Of a stretch of 64,000 bases of DNA, positions 19,701 through 28,074 are shown in pieces. The notes beneath the pieces are model-generated. The model did no database searches. It saw only the letters and a program-made list of their open reading frames with translations, and had not been told where the DNA came from. This DNA is from an uncultured Ignavibacteria bacterium. GTDB taxonomy: Bacteria > Bacteroidota > Ignavibacteria > Kapaibacteriales > Kapaibacteriaceae. Location of the stretch: NCBI GenBank assembly GCA_903939735.1, contig CAJAIA010000006.1:30007-94006 (forward strand), written 5' to 3'. How positions within the stretch are numbered: position 1 is the stretch's first letter; every line of letters begins with the position of its first letter. The translations under genes and the position numbers were made by a program.

Positions 19701-20787
19701 TCGCCGCAAGCAAGCTGACAACGAGCAGCTGACATTTGAAGTAATTGAGCCTTCAGGTAGCTGGACATTCACACCAGATCGCCTTTCAAGCCCAATTGCT
19801 GACACGCAGAAGGTTACAATCAGCACAACTGATCTCCAGGGAACAATTGTGAATGGTCGTATCACAATCCGTGTAGTTGTCACTGACCGTCAAGGTTCGA
19901 AGGATACACTCACGTATCAAGTTGCAGTATCTGCAAAGACAAAGTTTGTTGCTGATATCAAGGTTGAGAACAACCTCGGTGCATTCCAAATGCTCCAGTT
20001 TGGTCTGAACGATGTTGAAATCGCAACACGTGGCGATGAAGATGGTGCATTCGGTAAGCTCGACTCGAACTATTGCGAGTATGAACTTCCACCAGTACCA
20101 TACATCGACGTCTTTGATGCTCGCTGGACAATTCCGAACCGCAACGGTATCCTGCGCAACATCTTCCCATTCTCAACAACAGCAGGTGAAGCGATCTATC
20201 GTGCTCGCTTCCAGGCTGGTGGCGAAACGGGTCAGAGCTCTGCTTACTATCCAGTACGCATCTCATGGTGCCGCAATCAGATGCCAGCGAAGGATGCTTC
20301 GAACCCAGGTTCGTACTACATCCGCGACGACCAGTCAAACGGTATGCTCTTCGCATACAACATGAAGACTGGTGAAGGAACTTCAGCAGCTGATATCCTC
20401 CATAAGGAAGCAAACGGTTGCGATACCCTTATCATCAACCGCGACGCTGTACGTGGCTTTGTAATCGTCTATGACTACACAACAAGTGTAGACGGTGAAG
20501 AAATCAACGTAAACGAACTTGCCATCACGAAGACTGCTCCGAACCCATTCACAACATCAACACAAGTAACATTCAATGTCCCAACGACATCAAATGTTGC
20601 AGTTGAACTGTACGATGCAATCGGAACACGTGTAGCAACACTTGCGAAGGACATGTTCTCTGCAGGTAGCCACACAATCGAATGGAACGGCTTGGCAAAC
20701 GGTGTCATCATGCCTTCGGGTCTCTACACAATCCGTGTAACAGACGGTACGAAGTCATCGACACAGCAAGTTGTGTTCGTCCGCTAA
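13777..20787 (+). CDS. Giant surface protein: Pmp-like beta-helix repeats, Ig-like domains, T9SS tail
   Basis: 2336 residues from ATG 13777, which has GGAGG 5 nt upstream and starts a signal peptide (cleavage near ALSQS). Residues ~269-855 contain many GGA[I/L/V] motifs (GGAIYAAS, GGAIYVAAG, GGAVFTAR, GGALYSIN) alternating with FxxN motifs (FRNN, FNSN, FLGN, FRDN, FQNN, FLNN, FRAN). This is the pattern of chlamydial polymorphic membrane proteins, which fold as a right-handed beta-helix. Around residues 1890-1945 is a putative Ig/cadherin-like module (PAWLKINPTSGLLYGTP). The last ~85 residues form a T9SS sorting domain: APNPF, VAVELYDAIGTRV, PSGLYTIRV and terminal VFVR. Codon use becomes strongly A-ending (ACA, CCA, GCA, GTA) after about base 14600, suggesting high expression. 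Role is probably adhesion or a surface layer; ligand unknown. Confidence 0.88.
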   Translation: MQRWFRLSSLLLVLTAAFNVALSQSYVEVRGSLPPGSVRVFVRDTVYRISGTYTIGGTLLIEPGSRVEFMPNGRLIDSTGGRIIADGRASATYNPTAVNPLVPPYVGYDDPSYFGAPGVVSSTISTEPTIHPSKYSTIFNVDLGSNPNLQGLTPAKAMVYKAARLELGGVISAIRLNPWFRPTGAAISVRPARITFAAAGVNTFSREWGHIIVLPGSRAAFFRDVDFVGFRKDTTVDKEPIYLANNTGSLLTRAQAEAANDNILRASNGGGGAITTFSSRTWIVGCNFRNNMARYRGGALQVLQAPVDQFAGSTLQLWPTVTTTQLDALPKYPATVNPFLTSPLTAEPIDQALPITDRVYDAAAETMTDNDRQSIDDARLAVYLGRIRQIRFTGNTARVSDVDTINVGGIRFVGDANRAATVFATNSRSQKNEAAGGAVYISGRSNMTIGLGINDFQGKDTVEFNSNIAENRQPSTLVGTTRTSGALGGAVYVGDATSVIFAGRYTTNRTVTPFITDVTSDPTNTIGNFSQGGAIYAASTARQIQVRGNLDNNPPTHFLGNEAARGGAIYVAAGTTNTDVSPWIGGSDGIINARNYGFNIKFRDNRASVDGGAVFTARNMFMYGAGGSSGPLWIYGTNYGVEFQNNVANFSGGAITVAVPQNLPIARRVLRFVRGHFLNNRVGEVADSLKSNVRGGGALYSINADLNVVKGVEFRANKAWNGNGGAIAVVTPDTLTRKRFMVTDLDEVRFDANGVATGYSPRNDVFTFQTSSPRADERMLTRFYDNVANANAARQGSGTTQSGDIRVTHPGTTLRENGTGLGGALYILDSIRVRVDTVSFDRVRFQNNTAFTGAAVYSDNYDLKLAFARTLVTGNKATSDVGRSNDTIQGPLVNSENVASSDLAGAVLYGEVTGPLPWSTYSFAANSIYDNSARFIIRLPDAQDTKGVLAGTTGIGFGGVDTLRGNYWGRTEANVSTILPVSPNGGARVQETFFIAGNGKTHMRFVREATSNVTDQGPFESAWRYNYKPIPAWTIPDTLLLSGRIYDIFDKGTDIKTADYSNRRMSPVEDFAVGIPPVLKLYTDVTMPSYNKYVKRWTRNPFDAEAFTDIAAVQTEFVGNHPIGYPVFLEARADYSATAEVSNNDARAINESVFFVINERTGDFIRVNFAQKNLTDTIYRARVELVPDSTNGGDPNIRRAYEGLATYGTGATLLSFLADNPVVEDSSALQGRKWEGSSILGELGGAGFRLANRPTLPTSNAVGGDGGKETYFGGERFRALPVREGDQVTIVSRTMLWKEGVVNAINGGLTFTVGNNTTPPVFTGAADTLGTSPLIHPEMRNRVFVTENRLYTPITAAQSPRGGGRSWFNEPSSYPADASGNPITSMDGYERDSIFTITAVDVNKFYDPRVVNDPNFNAQLSYFWNITTGNSALRYWLRDTLVYASSANNPRWGATGYRMLRGRPINPYIVPGGEEVEVATKNFPPTHEMIDTLRKWNFDEAFISRWHYIYPSYFHAQQYDNNAIALDQRNPSNTNARFLQQDTVNFGWLDSSSYRFRIHVVDSMPRFLWNYNATGGQATTYQNMLKGDLTIVLDPTTTDAGSYDKATGTYLDTLRMTNTTSRVGRRLTQPNAVLNEVYNAPNAPQPDDLNVQFVANLTDSLRFRLDVNTDDEFEDLAAIDTNRAVVKKYGVWDFRYGKTSYGFLSTSIRQTPDDVSVEDIVQARPSWMATQFMRRYENAGQVDQFGEDFTTRGRIEIRIGAAQARQLLQPVNDLDPGRPINGDMNTDTVTTIVVNDGHGGINSITRRLFVNVVPTLMEQAALDSIAIEDIDYNVDLLDSARRIKVTDPNFGQAHTWELVYADDTRDSVPVDPYFTEAGQLVLDATRKTTPAWLKINPTSGLLYGTPRVTDLPYADTTVRVTVIVTDAGGLKAMRTYDLRVEARNHDPRLLSSPIVKCVEQGRPYSDTIRVTDIDLRRKQADNEQLTFEVIEPSGSWTFTPDRLSSPIADTQKVTISTTDLQGTIVNGRITIRVVVTDRQGSKDTLTYQVAVSAKTKFVADIKVENNLGAFQMLQFGLNDVEIATRGDEDGAFGKLDSNYCEYELPPVPYIDVFDARWTIPNRNGILRNIFPFSTTAGEAIYRARFQAGGETGQSSAYYPVRISWCRNQMPAKDASNPGSYYIRDDQSNGMLFAYNMKTGEGTSAADILHKEANGCDTLIINRDAVRGFVIVYDYTTSVDGEEINVNELAITKTAPNPFTTSTQVTFNVPTTSNVAVELYDAIGTRVATLAKDMFSAGSHTIEWNGLANGVIMPSGLYTIRVTDGTKSSTQQVVFVR

Positions 20788-20798
20788 TGCTTTAACGA

Positions 20799-20824
20799 TG
20801 GGGTCGGACTTCGGTCCGGCCCCA
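20799..20824 (+). other. UUCG-tetraloop hairpin between two surface-protein genes
   Basis: TGGGGTCGGAC (20799-20809), loop TTCG, GTCCGGCCCCA (20814-20824): an 11-bp stem with one G-U pair, closed by the very stable C(UUCG)G tetraloop. No T run follows. It may act as an RNA 3'-end protector or partial terminator between the 2336-residue protein and the next one. Confidence 0.7.
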
Positions 20825-20869
20825 CTCTACCGAACCGCAAACAAACAAGTTGTAAATCTTGGAGTCTCT

Positions 20870-22921
20870 ATGAAGAAACAGGTATTAATTGCCTCGGCGA
20901 TTGTACTCTGTTCGTTCGCGATCGGTGCAGTGGATGGTATGGCGCAACAGATCTTTAACCAGTTTCGCCAGCCAGAACTCGTCGTAGGTCTCCCTTACCG
21001 GGACATCGACGCCTGCCCACAGTCGCGTTTGAACAAGCGAGTTATCGCTCCGTCGCAATTCACACTGCCGCCAACCTTCGTCAATGATCTTGATGACGGC
21101 TATGCGTACATCCAGTTCCCATCAGGCGTAGTCTACAACTACAATGGTGCGAATTATGGTGGTATCTATGTGTCGATCAATGGTTTCGCCACATTTGATA
21201 ACACAAAGCTTGTGCCTGCTAAGCAGTCACAAGGTCTCTTCATCAATTCATCGTCATACCCTGACAATGTAATTGCACCATACTGGGGCGATCACCGCTT
21301 CCGTACAGCTGCAGACATCATCGGTGGTTACATGCCTTCGGAAATCTCGTGGGTAGTCGATGTAGATCGTGATGAAAACTGCGATACGATCAAGCCTGTT
21401 CGTAACTGCATCGTTCTCCAGTGGAAGAACTTGAACATCAACGACGCTCGTGTAAACTCAAGCGTTGCGAATTTCCAAGCTCGTCTCTACCTGGGTGGCA
21501 ACACTCGCAACAACCAAGGCGAAGTTGAACTTGCATATGGTCAGATTGCTGGCAATCCTAACACGTCGAACACAACAGTTGTAACGCGTGGTGCTACAGT
21601 CGGTATCAAGGGCAATGGTGGTTTCCCTGGCTTCCGTTCTGACTTCTGGAACGGTCTGATCTGGGTTCCACGTGCTGGTGGTAATGCGTTCACGGATTCA
21701 ACATCGATCTGGCAGCCTTCGGGCGGTCGTTCAGATGCACGTATTCGTTTCAATTCGATCATCTACTTGACATTCGACGTTTGGGGCTTCGGTGATGCAG
21801 ATACATCTGCAGCACAAGGTGAGCGCCACGATAATCTTCCACAGAACCGTCGTGTAACGGCTAACGATGCTCGCGTTATCATGCGCTCAATCGTTACAAA
21901 GCGTCCACTCGATTCTGTATGGAAGCGTCAAGCATACCAAGGTGATGTTAATCACTCAGGTCGCTACTACTTCACAAAGCTGAAGCGTGACTTCTCTGGT
22001 GACTCGATGGTTGGCAATCAGATTGTTATCTGGCGCCGTACAATCGACATGGAGCAGTTCTTCCCTGGTGAGGGATCAACTCTTACAACAGGTAAGCAAG
22101 TTGTTCGCGTGATGTACGAAGGTGATGGTCTTTACGGTGTTGGTGGCAAGGCCCCAGACGTATCAAGCCTCAACCAGATCTACTACGAGGTAACAGAGTA
22201 TGATGCATCATTGATCATGCGCTATATCTCGGGTCGTCTCCCGTACCTCCCTTGGATCTATGACAACGATACAGTTGGTCCAAACTTCGGTAAGGTCAAC
22301 AACGTACCAGTTGCAGAGAATATCAGCTTCGGTACAGCAGCTTCTGTCGGTAATGGTCTTGTTCGTGTTCCTGTGTATGTCAGTGCAGCTCACAAGGGTG
22401 CATTCGGTGTACGCTTCGAGACAAACAAGGACCTCGTCGAAGTAACAGCAGTTGCGAACGACGGCAACACAGTAATGGCAGATCACGGCACGGATATCGC
22501 AGTTGTTACAGGTAACGGTTCATTCGATCCGTCGACACCAGTAGCATATGTTACGATGAAGGAAGGCGCACTGCTTGAATTCTCGAATATCCGCTTCAAT
22601 GAGCAAATCGTTGGTTCACAAACTATCACGATGGTTGAGAACAACGCTGGCTCAGCTGTTTCTGTATATCCAAACCCAACAACGTCGAATGCATCGATGG
22701 CAATCACACTTCCTGAGTCAGGCAATGTGGCTATCCGTGTGTATGACACGTTCGGCAAGTTTGTTGCAACAGTACACGACGGCTACGCAACTGCAGGCAC
22801 ATTCACAGCAACATGGAATGCAACGGATGCTACAGGCACTCAAGTAGTTCCTGGTGCGTATGTGATCCGCGTTGAAGGTGCCGGCGTAAGCACATCAAAC
22901 ATGGTAACGGTTCTCCGTTAA
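20870..22921 (+). CDS. Secreted T9SS protein with dockerin/cohesin-like segments
   Basis: 683 residues from ATG 20870 (GGAG upstream); the frame from 20771 overlaps the preceding gene's end and the hairpin. A signal peptide is visible (MKKQVLIASAIVLCSF..., cut near GMAQQ). Residues ~25-300 look like a beta-rich lectin- or nidogen-like domain (YIQFPSGVVYNYNG...GVYVSINGFATF-type). Around 315-400, repeated 'NDARVIMRSIV...GDVNHSGRYY' resembles dockerin-type calcium loops, and around 490-590 a cohesin-like strand series occurs (RVPVYVSAAHKGAFGVRF). The tail is a T9SS domain: VSVYPNPTTSNA, IRVYDTFGKFV, PGAYVIRV, ending TVLR. Codon use resembles the upstream giant gene, so the two are probably co-expressed. 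Function unknown. Confidence 0.8.
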   Translation: MKKQVLIASAIVLCSFAIGAVDGMAQQIFNQFRQPELVVGLPYRDIDACPQSRLNKRVIAPSQFTLPPTFVNDLDDGYAYIQFPSGVVYNYNGANYGGIYVSINGFATFDNTKLVPAKQSQGLFINSSSYPDNVIAPYWGDHRFRTAADIIGGYMPSEISWVVDVDRDENCDTIKPVRNCIVLQWKNLNINDARVNSSVANFQARLYLGGNTRNNQGEVELAYGQIAGNPNTSNTTVVTRGATVGIKGNGGFPGFRSDFWNGLIWVPRAGGNAFTDSTSIWQPSGGRSDARIRFNSIIYLTFDVWGFGDADTSAAQGERHDNLPQNRRVTANDARVIMRSIVTKRPLDSVWKRQAYQGDVNHSGRYYFTKLKRDFSGDSMVGNQIVIWRRTIDMEQFFPGEGSTLTTGKQVVRVMYEGDGLYGVGGKAPDVSSLNQIYYEVTEYDASLIMRYISGRLPYLPWIYDNDTVGPNFGKVNNVPVAENISFGTAASVGNGLVRVPVYVSAAHKGAFGVRFETNKDLVEVTAVANDGNTVMADHGTDIAVVTGNGSFDPSTPVAYVTMKEGALLEFSNIRFNEQIVGSQTITMVENNAGSAVSVYPNPTTSNASMAITLPESGNVAIRVYDTFGKFVATVHDGYATAGTFTATWNATDATGTQVVPGAYVIRVEGAGVSTSNMVTVLR

Positions 22922-22927
22922 TCACGC

Positions 22928-24076
22928 TTGACGACGTTGAAAATCTTGGTGACGATAACGCTGGCCGCCCTCGCGGCGGCCAGCGGAGTCACCGCTCAGG
23001 ACACATTGCTGCTTCGAACATTTCGAACTGTTGATGTGTGTTCGTCAGAACAGCGATGGCTGATCGCTCCTTACATCGGGAACATCCGTTCTACAGACAG
23101 CCTAGCGTCCTTTGACATCACAATTGGATTTGACACATCGGTGGTTCGACCGACAGATGTGTTAACAGAGAACACACTATCGTTCATGAGTGATTATCCT
23201 GCACAAATGTCGCTGGTTATACCTGGCGAGATGAGGATAGCAGGGTTCAACATCATTCGGAACATGGTTGGAGACAAGCCGCTCTTCGCTGTCGCAGGCA
23301 ACTACGCAGGTGGTTGTAGTGATAGCATCAACTTTACCTTTCCTTGGCCTCCGTCATTCAATGAAGAGTTCAAGAAGAAGATAACTGTCCTGGCTAGTGA
23401 GCGTGTAGCAGTCGTTGCAAATCCCAAAGTGGATCAACAACTGGGAATCACGTTTGCGACAGATTCAGTGATTATCAATGGGAAGGACTCAGTTGTAGTC
23501 GTGAATTGTTCGGTTGCATTTGGTTCTAAGAGACCGAGCACTGGAACGCTTCACGTTGACCTGAGTAATGACGAGCTTGCGAGAATTGATAGTGCATCAG
23601 TTGAGGGTGTACGATTAGTAGCTCTTCGAACGACTTCTAAATCTGTTGAAGCGGATGTTGAGTTTGAGAGTGGGCAAGCACCGAGTATCAGCATCTATAT
23701 CCGCAATACGACATCAGCAAGCAGCGCACGAGTTTCGGCTAGTGCATTCCTAGATGTAACGGATAGTTGTTCGTGTGTTCGTAGCGGTCTACGAGATACA
23801 GTCGAGGTTGAGTTAACAAATCCAATTGTATCGGTTTCATCTCCTGTCGATGATAGCAATGAGAAGCTTGTGGTGACTTCCACAACAGCATCATGTTATT
23901 GCAATCATGGGCAGACGAATGAAATCAATGTGTTCTCATTGACGGGCGTGCGTCTCGACAGCAGACGTACAAACGAAAATGAGAACACGATGTCAATCGA
24001 ACACCTCCCGTCTGGTACCTACATCATTGTTGGTACCTGCGGAACTCGAAAGCTTGTAAATCTGAATTTGAAATGA
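22928..24076 (+). CDS. Secreted cysteine-containing protein with T9SS-like tail
   Basis: 382 residues if the TTG at 22928 starts it; no ATG gives the signal peptide (MTTLKILVTITLAALAAAS, cut near VTAQD) and no Shine-Dalgarno is visible, so the exact start is uncertain. The body is beta-rich, with scattered Cys (SYCNH-like cluster near residue 320 and CSCVRSG near 280). The end resembles a T9SS sorting domain (INVFSLTGVRLDSRR, LPSGTYIIVGTCG, ending LNLK). It lies 6 nt after the previous gene and its stop overlaps an in-frame ATG of the next reading frame, so it sits inside one operon. Its codon use is more mixed than in the flanking genes. No function recognised. Confidence 0.7.
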   Translation: MTTLKILVTITLAALAAASGVTAQDTLLLRTFRTVDVCSSEQRWLIAPYIGNIRSTDSLASFDITIGFDTSVVRPTDVLTENTLSFMSDYPAQMSLVIPGEMRIAGFNIIRNMVGDKPLFAVAGNYAGGCSDSINFTFPWPPSFNEEFKKKITVLASERVAVVANPKVDQQLGITFATDSVIINGKDSVVVVNCSVAFGSKRPSTGTLHVDLSNDELARIDSASVEGVRLVALRTTSKSVEADVEFESGQAPSISIYIRNTTSASSARVSASAFLDVTDSCSCVRSGLRDTVEVELTNPIVSVSSPVDDSNEKLVVTSTTASCYCNHGQTNEINVFSLTGVRLDSRRTNENENTMSIEHLPSGTYIIVGTCGTRKLVNLNLK

Positions 24077-24111
24077 AGAATCTCTTGATCAACTCATCTG
24101 AGGAGTTTTCT

Positions 24112-27100
24112 ATGAATCGTCGATATGCTCTCTGGGGTAGCGGCGCCAAGATTGGCGTGGTACTCCTGCTTGCAGCATTGATCGGCCTCGGCTCGCAAGT
24201 GCTTCACGCACAAAACAAGCCCGAGATGCCGACGCTTTCGCTGACCGGTTTGGCCGGTGGTTGGAACACAACGTATTATCCTGATGGCCGCATCTGGACT
24301 TCCAAGCGTGGTCCAAATGGCGATCGTGAACTCCTCGTTCCAGTGTTCATCAAGAACTGCTGGCGCTCAACGGAGATCTTCGAAGCGTTCCCAATCTTCA
24401 GCTTCAAGTTTAAGGTGCAGTTTGACTCAACTGCTCTTGAACTTATCGGTGTAGATAAGAACGGACCAAAGCGTGGCGTGCAGTTTGCACCACTTTCATG
24501 CCTTGGTAAGGACTTCGAGTACACGGTTGACGTTGCACGTGACACGACATTCCAACGTGTCATCAAGGCTCCGGTACAGAACCGTCTTCGTGGTAAGCGC
24601 GCTATCGTTACAGCTGTATCGTCAAAGGCGCTCCCACAAACAGGCGATATCACACAGCCGTGTGATCAGCGTCCGTTCCAAGAGCTTGTGTACTTGCGCT
24701 TCCGCGTAGTTGCAGATCCTTCAATCGACGTAGAATCGGCACGTACGCCAATCATTCTCACGAATGACACATTGTTCTACAACGATTTCCAAATGGGTAA
24801 GTCAATCGCCTTCCCAGGCGACGGTGTACCGGGTGAATTCGCTGGTGTTGGTGGTGTCGATAACTATTTCGTCGACAACCTCAACCAAGAGCAGATCCGT
24901 GATCCACTGCGTCCATCGAAGCCAGGTATGATCTGGCTGGAAGTAACTGACCTTTCGCCACGTCTTGCGTTCAACCTTAACGCAGATCCAACGAGCCGCC
25001 TTGCTGACTCGGTCAATGGTTCGAACGGTACACAATGGTTTATCGTAGATCCGATCACAGTCGACTACGGTAGCTCATTCGATGACCAACCAAACGGCAT
25101 CGGTACGCGCGACATCGACTTCATCAACATCGCTCCTGGTACACGTGCGTACGAGATCCTCGTACAATCAGACAAGAAGTGGTTGAAGTTCAAGTCGTTC
25201 AAGAAGGGTGGAGCTGGCGAGAATGATCCATTCCCACAGCCAGTTCGTGAAGGTTATGTTCAGTACATGGACAAGGGTATCCTTGGTACAACGCTTGGCG
25301 TGACACCATTCGGCGACCCAACAGTTGGTACACGCGACATCAACCTTCGCATCATCTGTGATCCAAACGAACTTCCAAACGGAGATGAGCAAGAGGTATG
25401 TGGTACATACGTCGGCACACTTTCGTTCAAGTCGCCATCACTCGAAGTGTCACCTGTGCAAATCAAGGTTACATTCATCTACTTCCGCACTCCATACGAG
25501 CCAAATGCGTTCGACGAGAACAACAACTGGCAGCGTAGCCAAGAGTTCCTTGGCCGTGGTATCACGGTTCAAGTTCGCAACTCGAACTCGCCAGTAGAGC
25601 GTACATACCTCACATTCGGTGTTGGTAATCGCGCTACAGACGAAGTAGACACGCTCTTCGGCGAAACGGTATACAAGTCAGCACTCAACTCGTTTGGTGC
25701 ACGCTGGTACCCACGCAACAAGGAAGGCATCGACATTTATCAGAATGGTCTCGGCGATCTCTGGGCTGGTACAGCTCAGCGTCCACGTAGCTCATCACGT
25801 GATATCCGTTCGATCTACTCAGACACAACGCTTCTCTACACATGCCGCTTCAACGCAGGCAGCGACCTCAACTACCCAGTTGTTGTTGAGTGGGACGTTG
25901 ATGAGTTCATTCCTGGCTCAGATCTCTTCATCCGCGATACGCTGAACGGTTCACGTTTCAACGTTAACATGCGCGAAGGCACAGTTCTCACACCGCAGAA
26001 CCGTCGTTCGTTCACACTCCGTGATGCAGACATCAAGGCATTCACAATCGAGTACACGCTTCCTAAGGTTGCTCAGTTCCCAGTGATCAACAAGGGTTGG
26101 AATCTTCTTTCGGTTCCTGTTAACCCATCGTCGAGCAACTGGAAGAGCATCTTCCGTAACGCCCTCTCAGAACCAGTTCGCTTCTCGCAGAACATTTACC
26201 AGCAAGCTGGTAATGACATTGCACCAGGCGTTGGTTACTTCGTGAAGTACTCGGATGAACTTGACAAGACAATTGCAGGTTCACGCATCCGCCGCATCGA
26301 CGACCAAGCGTTCTCAACACGTCTTTATGATGGTTGGAACACAATCGGTTCGCTTTCATCGCCAACATCAACAGAGAACGTCACACTGCTTCCATTCGGA
26401 CAAGGTGCATTCCCTGCAATCACTGGCGATATCTACGGCTACGTAACGAACCGTGGTTATCAAGCAGTCACAGAAATCGAGCCAGGTCTCGGTTACTGGA
26501 TCAAGATCTCGGGCCAAGCATATCTTTCGATGTGCTGCGGTACACTCGGTAAGAGCGGTGTGAACTTCTCTACAGTACGTGAGACGGTTAAGGCAAACGC
26601 AATGCGCGTAACGGTCAGCGATAATGCTGAGAACGTTGGTGACGTGTTTGTTGCAAACCGCGGTTCAATCGAAACACGTAATGTGTTCGAACTCCCACCA
26701 GTACCACCAAATGGTCTCTTCGACGTACGTTTCACAGATCAGACGTACATCAACGACGACATCAACCCAATGATTCAACTCCAAGGTGCAACGTTCCCTG
26801 TGACAGTAACAGTGAACAACCCAAGCCGTTCGTACGTTGTTACGAACCCAATCTCGGGTGCAGTTCTTGGAACAATCGTTGCAGGTCGTAGCAACAACAT
26901 CACGATCACAGATGCACGCACACCGTACATCCGCCTGATGGGTCAGGAAGCAAACCTCACAGCTCTTACTGTGTCGGTTTCGCCAAATCCAGCATCTACA
27001 GTCGGTATGGTTAACGTAACAGTGCCACAATCTGGTCGCGTAACAGTTGCTCTGTTTGATGCAATGGGTCAACTCGTATCGACAATCGTTGATGAAGAGA

Positions 27101-27219
27101 AGACAGCAGGCATCTATGGCTTCGATATGAACGCAGGTTCACTTGCACAAGGTCGTTACATCGTGAAGGTCACGACAAACGGCGCAACTGCAACGAACGC
27201 GGTCACAATCGTCCGCTAA
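24112..27219 (+). CDS. Large secreted T9SS protein with duplicated GWN modules
   Basis: 1035 residues from ATG 24112 (AGGAG 7 nt before it); the in-frame ATG at 24073 overlaps the previous stop and is weaker. Signal peptide cleaves near VLHAQN. Residues ~30-220 form a cohesin-like beta domain (FKVQFDSTALELIGV). Around 660-820 there are two copies of a pattern GWNLLSVPV...PGVGYFVKY and GWNTIGSLS...PGLGYWIKISG. The end is a T9SS domain: VSPNPASTVG, VALFDAMGQLV, QGRYIVKV, ending TIVR. Codon use is A-ending as in the 2336-residue protein, suggesting an abundant product. A terminator follows. Function unknown; probably cell surface. Confidence 0.82.
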   Translation: MNRRYALWGSGAKIGVVLLLAALIGLGSQVLHAQNKPEMPTLSLTGLAGGWNTTYYPDGRIWTSKRGPNGDRELLVPVFIKNCWRSTEIFEAFPIFSFKFKVQFDSTALELIGVDKNGPKRGVQFAPLSCLGKDFEYTVDVARDTTFQRVIKAPVQNRLRGKRAIVTAVSSKALPQTGDITQPCDQRPFQELVYLRFRVVADPSIDVESARTPIILTNDTLFYNDFQMGKSIAFPGDGVPGEFAGVGGVDNYFVDNLNQEQIRDPLRPSKPGMIWLEVTDLSPRLAFNLNADPTSRLADSVNGSNGTQWFIVDPITVDYGSSFDDQPNGIGTRDIDFINIAPGTRAYEILVQSDKKWLKFKSFKKGGAGENDPFPQPVREGYVQYMDKGILGTTLGVTPFGDPTVGTRDINLRIICDPNELPNGDEQEVCGTYVGTLSFKSPSLEVSPVQIKVTFIYFRTPYEPNAFDENNNWQRSQEFLGRGITVQVRNSNSPVERTYLTFGVGNRATDEVDTLFGETVYKSALNSFGARWYPRNKEGIDIYQNGLGDLWAGTAQRPRSSSRDIRSIYSDTTLLYTCRFNAGSDLNYPVVVEWDVDEFIPGSDLFIRDTLNGSRFNVNMREGTVLTPQNRRSFTLRDADIKAFTIEYTLPKVAQFPVINKGWNLLSVPVNPSSSNWKSIFRNALSEPVRFSQNIYQQAGNDIAPGVGYFVKYSDELDKTIAGSRIRRIDDQAFSTRLYDGWNTIGSLSSPTSTENVTLLPFGQGAFPAITGDIYGYVTNRGYQAVTEIEPGLGYWIKISGQAYLSMCCGTLGKSGVNFSTVRETVKANAMRVTVSDNAENVGDVFVANRGSIETRNVFELPPVPPNGLFDVRFTDQTYINDDINPMIQLQGATFPVTVTVNNPSRSYVVTNPISGAVLGTIVAGRSNNITITDARTPYIRLMGQEANLTALTVSVSPNPASTVGMVNVTVPQSGRVTVALFDAMGQLVSTIVDEEKTAGIYGFDMNAGSLAQGRYIVKVTTNGATATNAVTIVR

Positions 27220-27242
27220 TTCATTGGCTGAAAGCAAAGGAA

Positions 27243-27270
27243 GGGCAGCAGGTAACTGCTGCCCTTTTTT
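27243..27270 (+). terminator. Rho-independent terminator of the surface-protein cluster
   Basis: GGGCAGCAG (27243-27251), loop GTAA, CTGCTGCCC (27256-27264), then six T (27265-27270). A perfect 9-bp GC-rich stem with GNRA-like loop, ending the cluster that begins at 13777. Confidence 0.95.
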
Positions 27271-27291
27271 GTTCATGGTAACGGAAACAAC

Positions 27292-28068
27292 ATGCGCTGT
27301 ATTCTTCTCGGTGTCATCACTCTTCTTACGTTACAAGTGGCAACGGCACAAGAGGTAGGGTTTACACTCACAGTAACCAATGTTCTTCCAAGTGGTCGTC
27401 CTTCTGGAACGTTCACGTTTGGAGCACATCCGAATGCAACGAACGGACTTGACATAGCGCTGGGTGAACGCGAGATACCGTCGCTACCGCCCCCTGCCGG
27501 AGTATTCATCATCTACACGGTTCCGCCAACCCCTGATGTCCTATGGCTTAGTCCGAAGGATATCCGTAAGATGTCGCCAGACTCGCAGGTACGCCACGAG
27601 TACGATATGAACGTCACGTGGAACGGCGGACGGCTCAATGTTACGTCGGCAATGCGTTTGCCACGTGGAATAGACTCTGCGTATCTCGTAGATGCGATCA
27701 CAGACTTTCCGAACAACTTCATCAAAGCGCGCATCGATTCGGGCGAGGTCTTCACGACAGACAATCCGGCTATCACAAGGATGAAGGTGCTGGTGTGGTA
27801 TGCGCCAACAGCAACGAGTGTCGACAATGAAGTTGTCGAACGCGTAGCAATTGCACCCAATCCTACGTCCGACGTCGTGTACGTGCGTGGATGTGTTCCT
27901 GGCTCCTCGATACACGTTGTGTCGACGCTTGGCGTGGAATACGTGAGTGTTCGAGCAGAGGACGGCACTGTGGTCATTCCGGTACACGGCCTTCCAATCG
28001 GTGCCTATATTGTTCGTGCCATACACCCTGATGGCGGAACTTCACAACAGACCATGATTCGTCGGTAA
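27292..28068 (+). CDS. Small secreted protein with T9SS-type tail
   Basis: 258 residues. A signal peptide (MRCILLGVITLLTLQVATAQ) is followed by a beta-rich body (FTLTVTNVLPSGRPSGTFTFG...) and a C-terminal sorting domain: VAIAPNPTSDVVYVRG, IHVVSTLGVEYV, LPIGAYIVRAIHPDG, ending TMIRR. The terminator of the large surface cluster lies just upstream, so it has its own promoter; none is obvious. The glycosyltransferase gene begins 6 nt after its stop, so the two may be co-transcribed. Codon use is ordinary for this window. No function recognised. Confidence 0.75.
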   Translation: MRCILLGVITLLTLQVATAQEVGFTLTVTNVLPSGRPSGTFTFGAHPNATNGLDIALGEREIPSLPPPAGVFIIYTVPPTPDVLWLSPKDIRKMSPDSQVRHEYDMNVTWNGGRLNVTSAMRLPRGIDSAYLVDAITDFPNNFIKARIDSGEVFTTDNPAITRMKVLVWYAPTATSVDNEVVERVAIAPNPTSDVVYVRGCVPGSSIHVVSTLGVEYVSVRAEDGTVVIPVHGLPIGAYIVRAIHPDGGTSQQTMIRR

Positions 28069-28074
28069 TACAGT

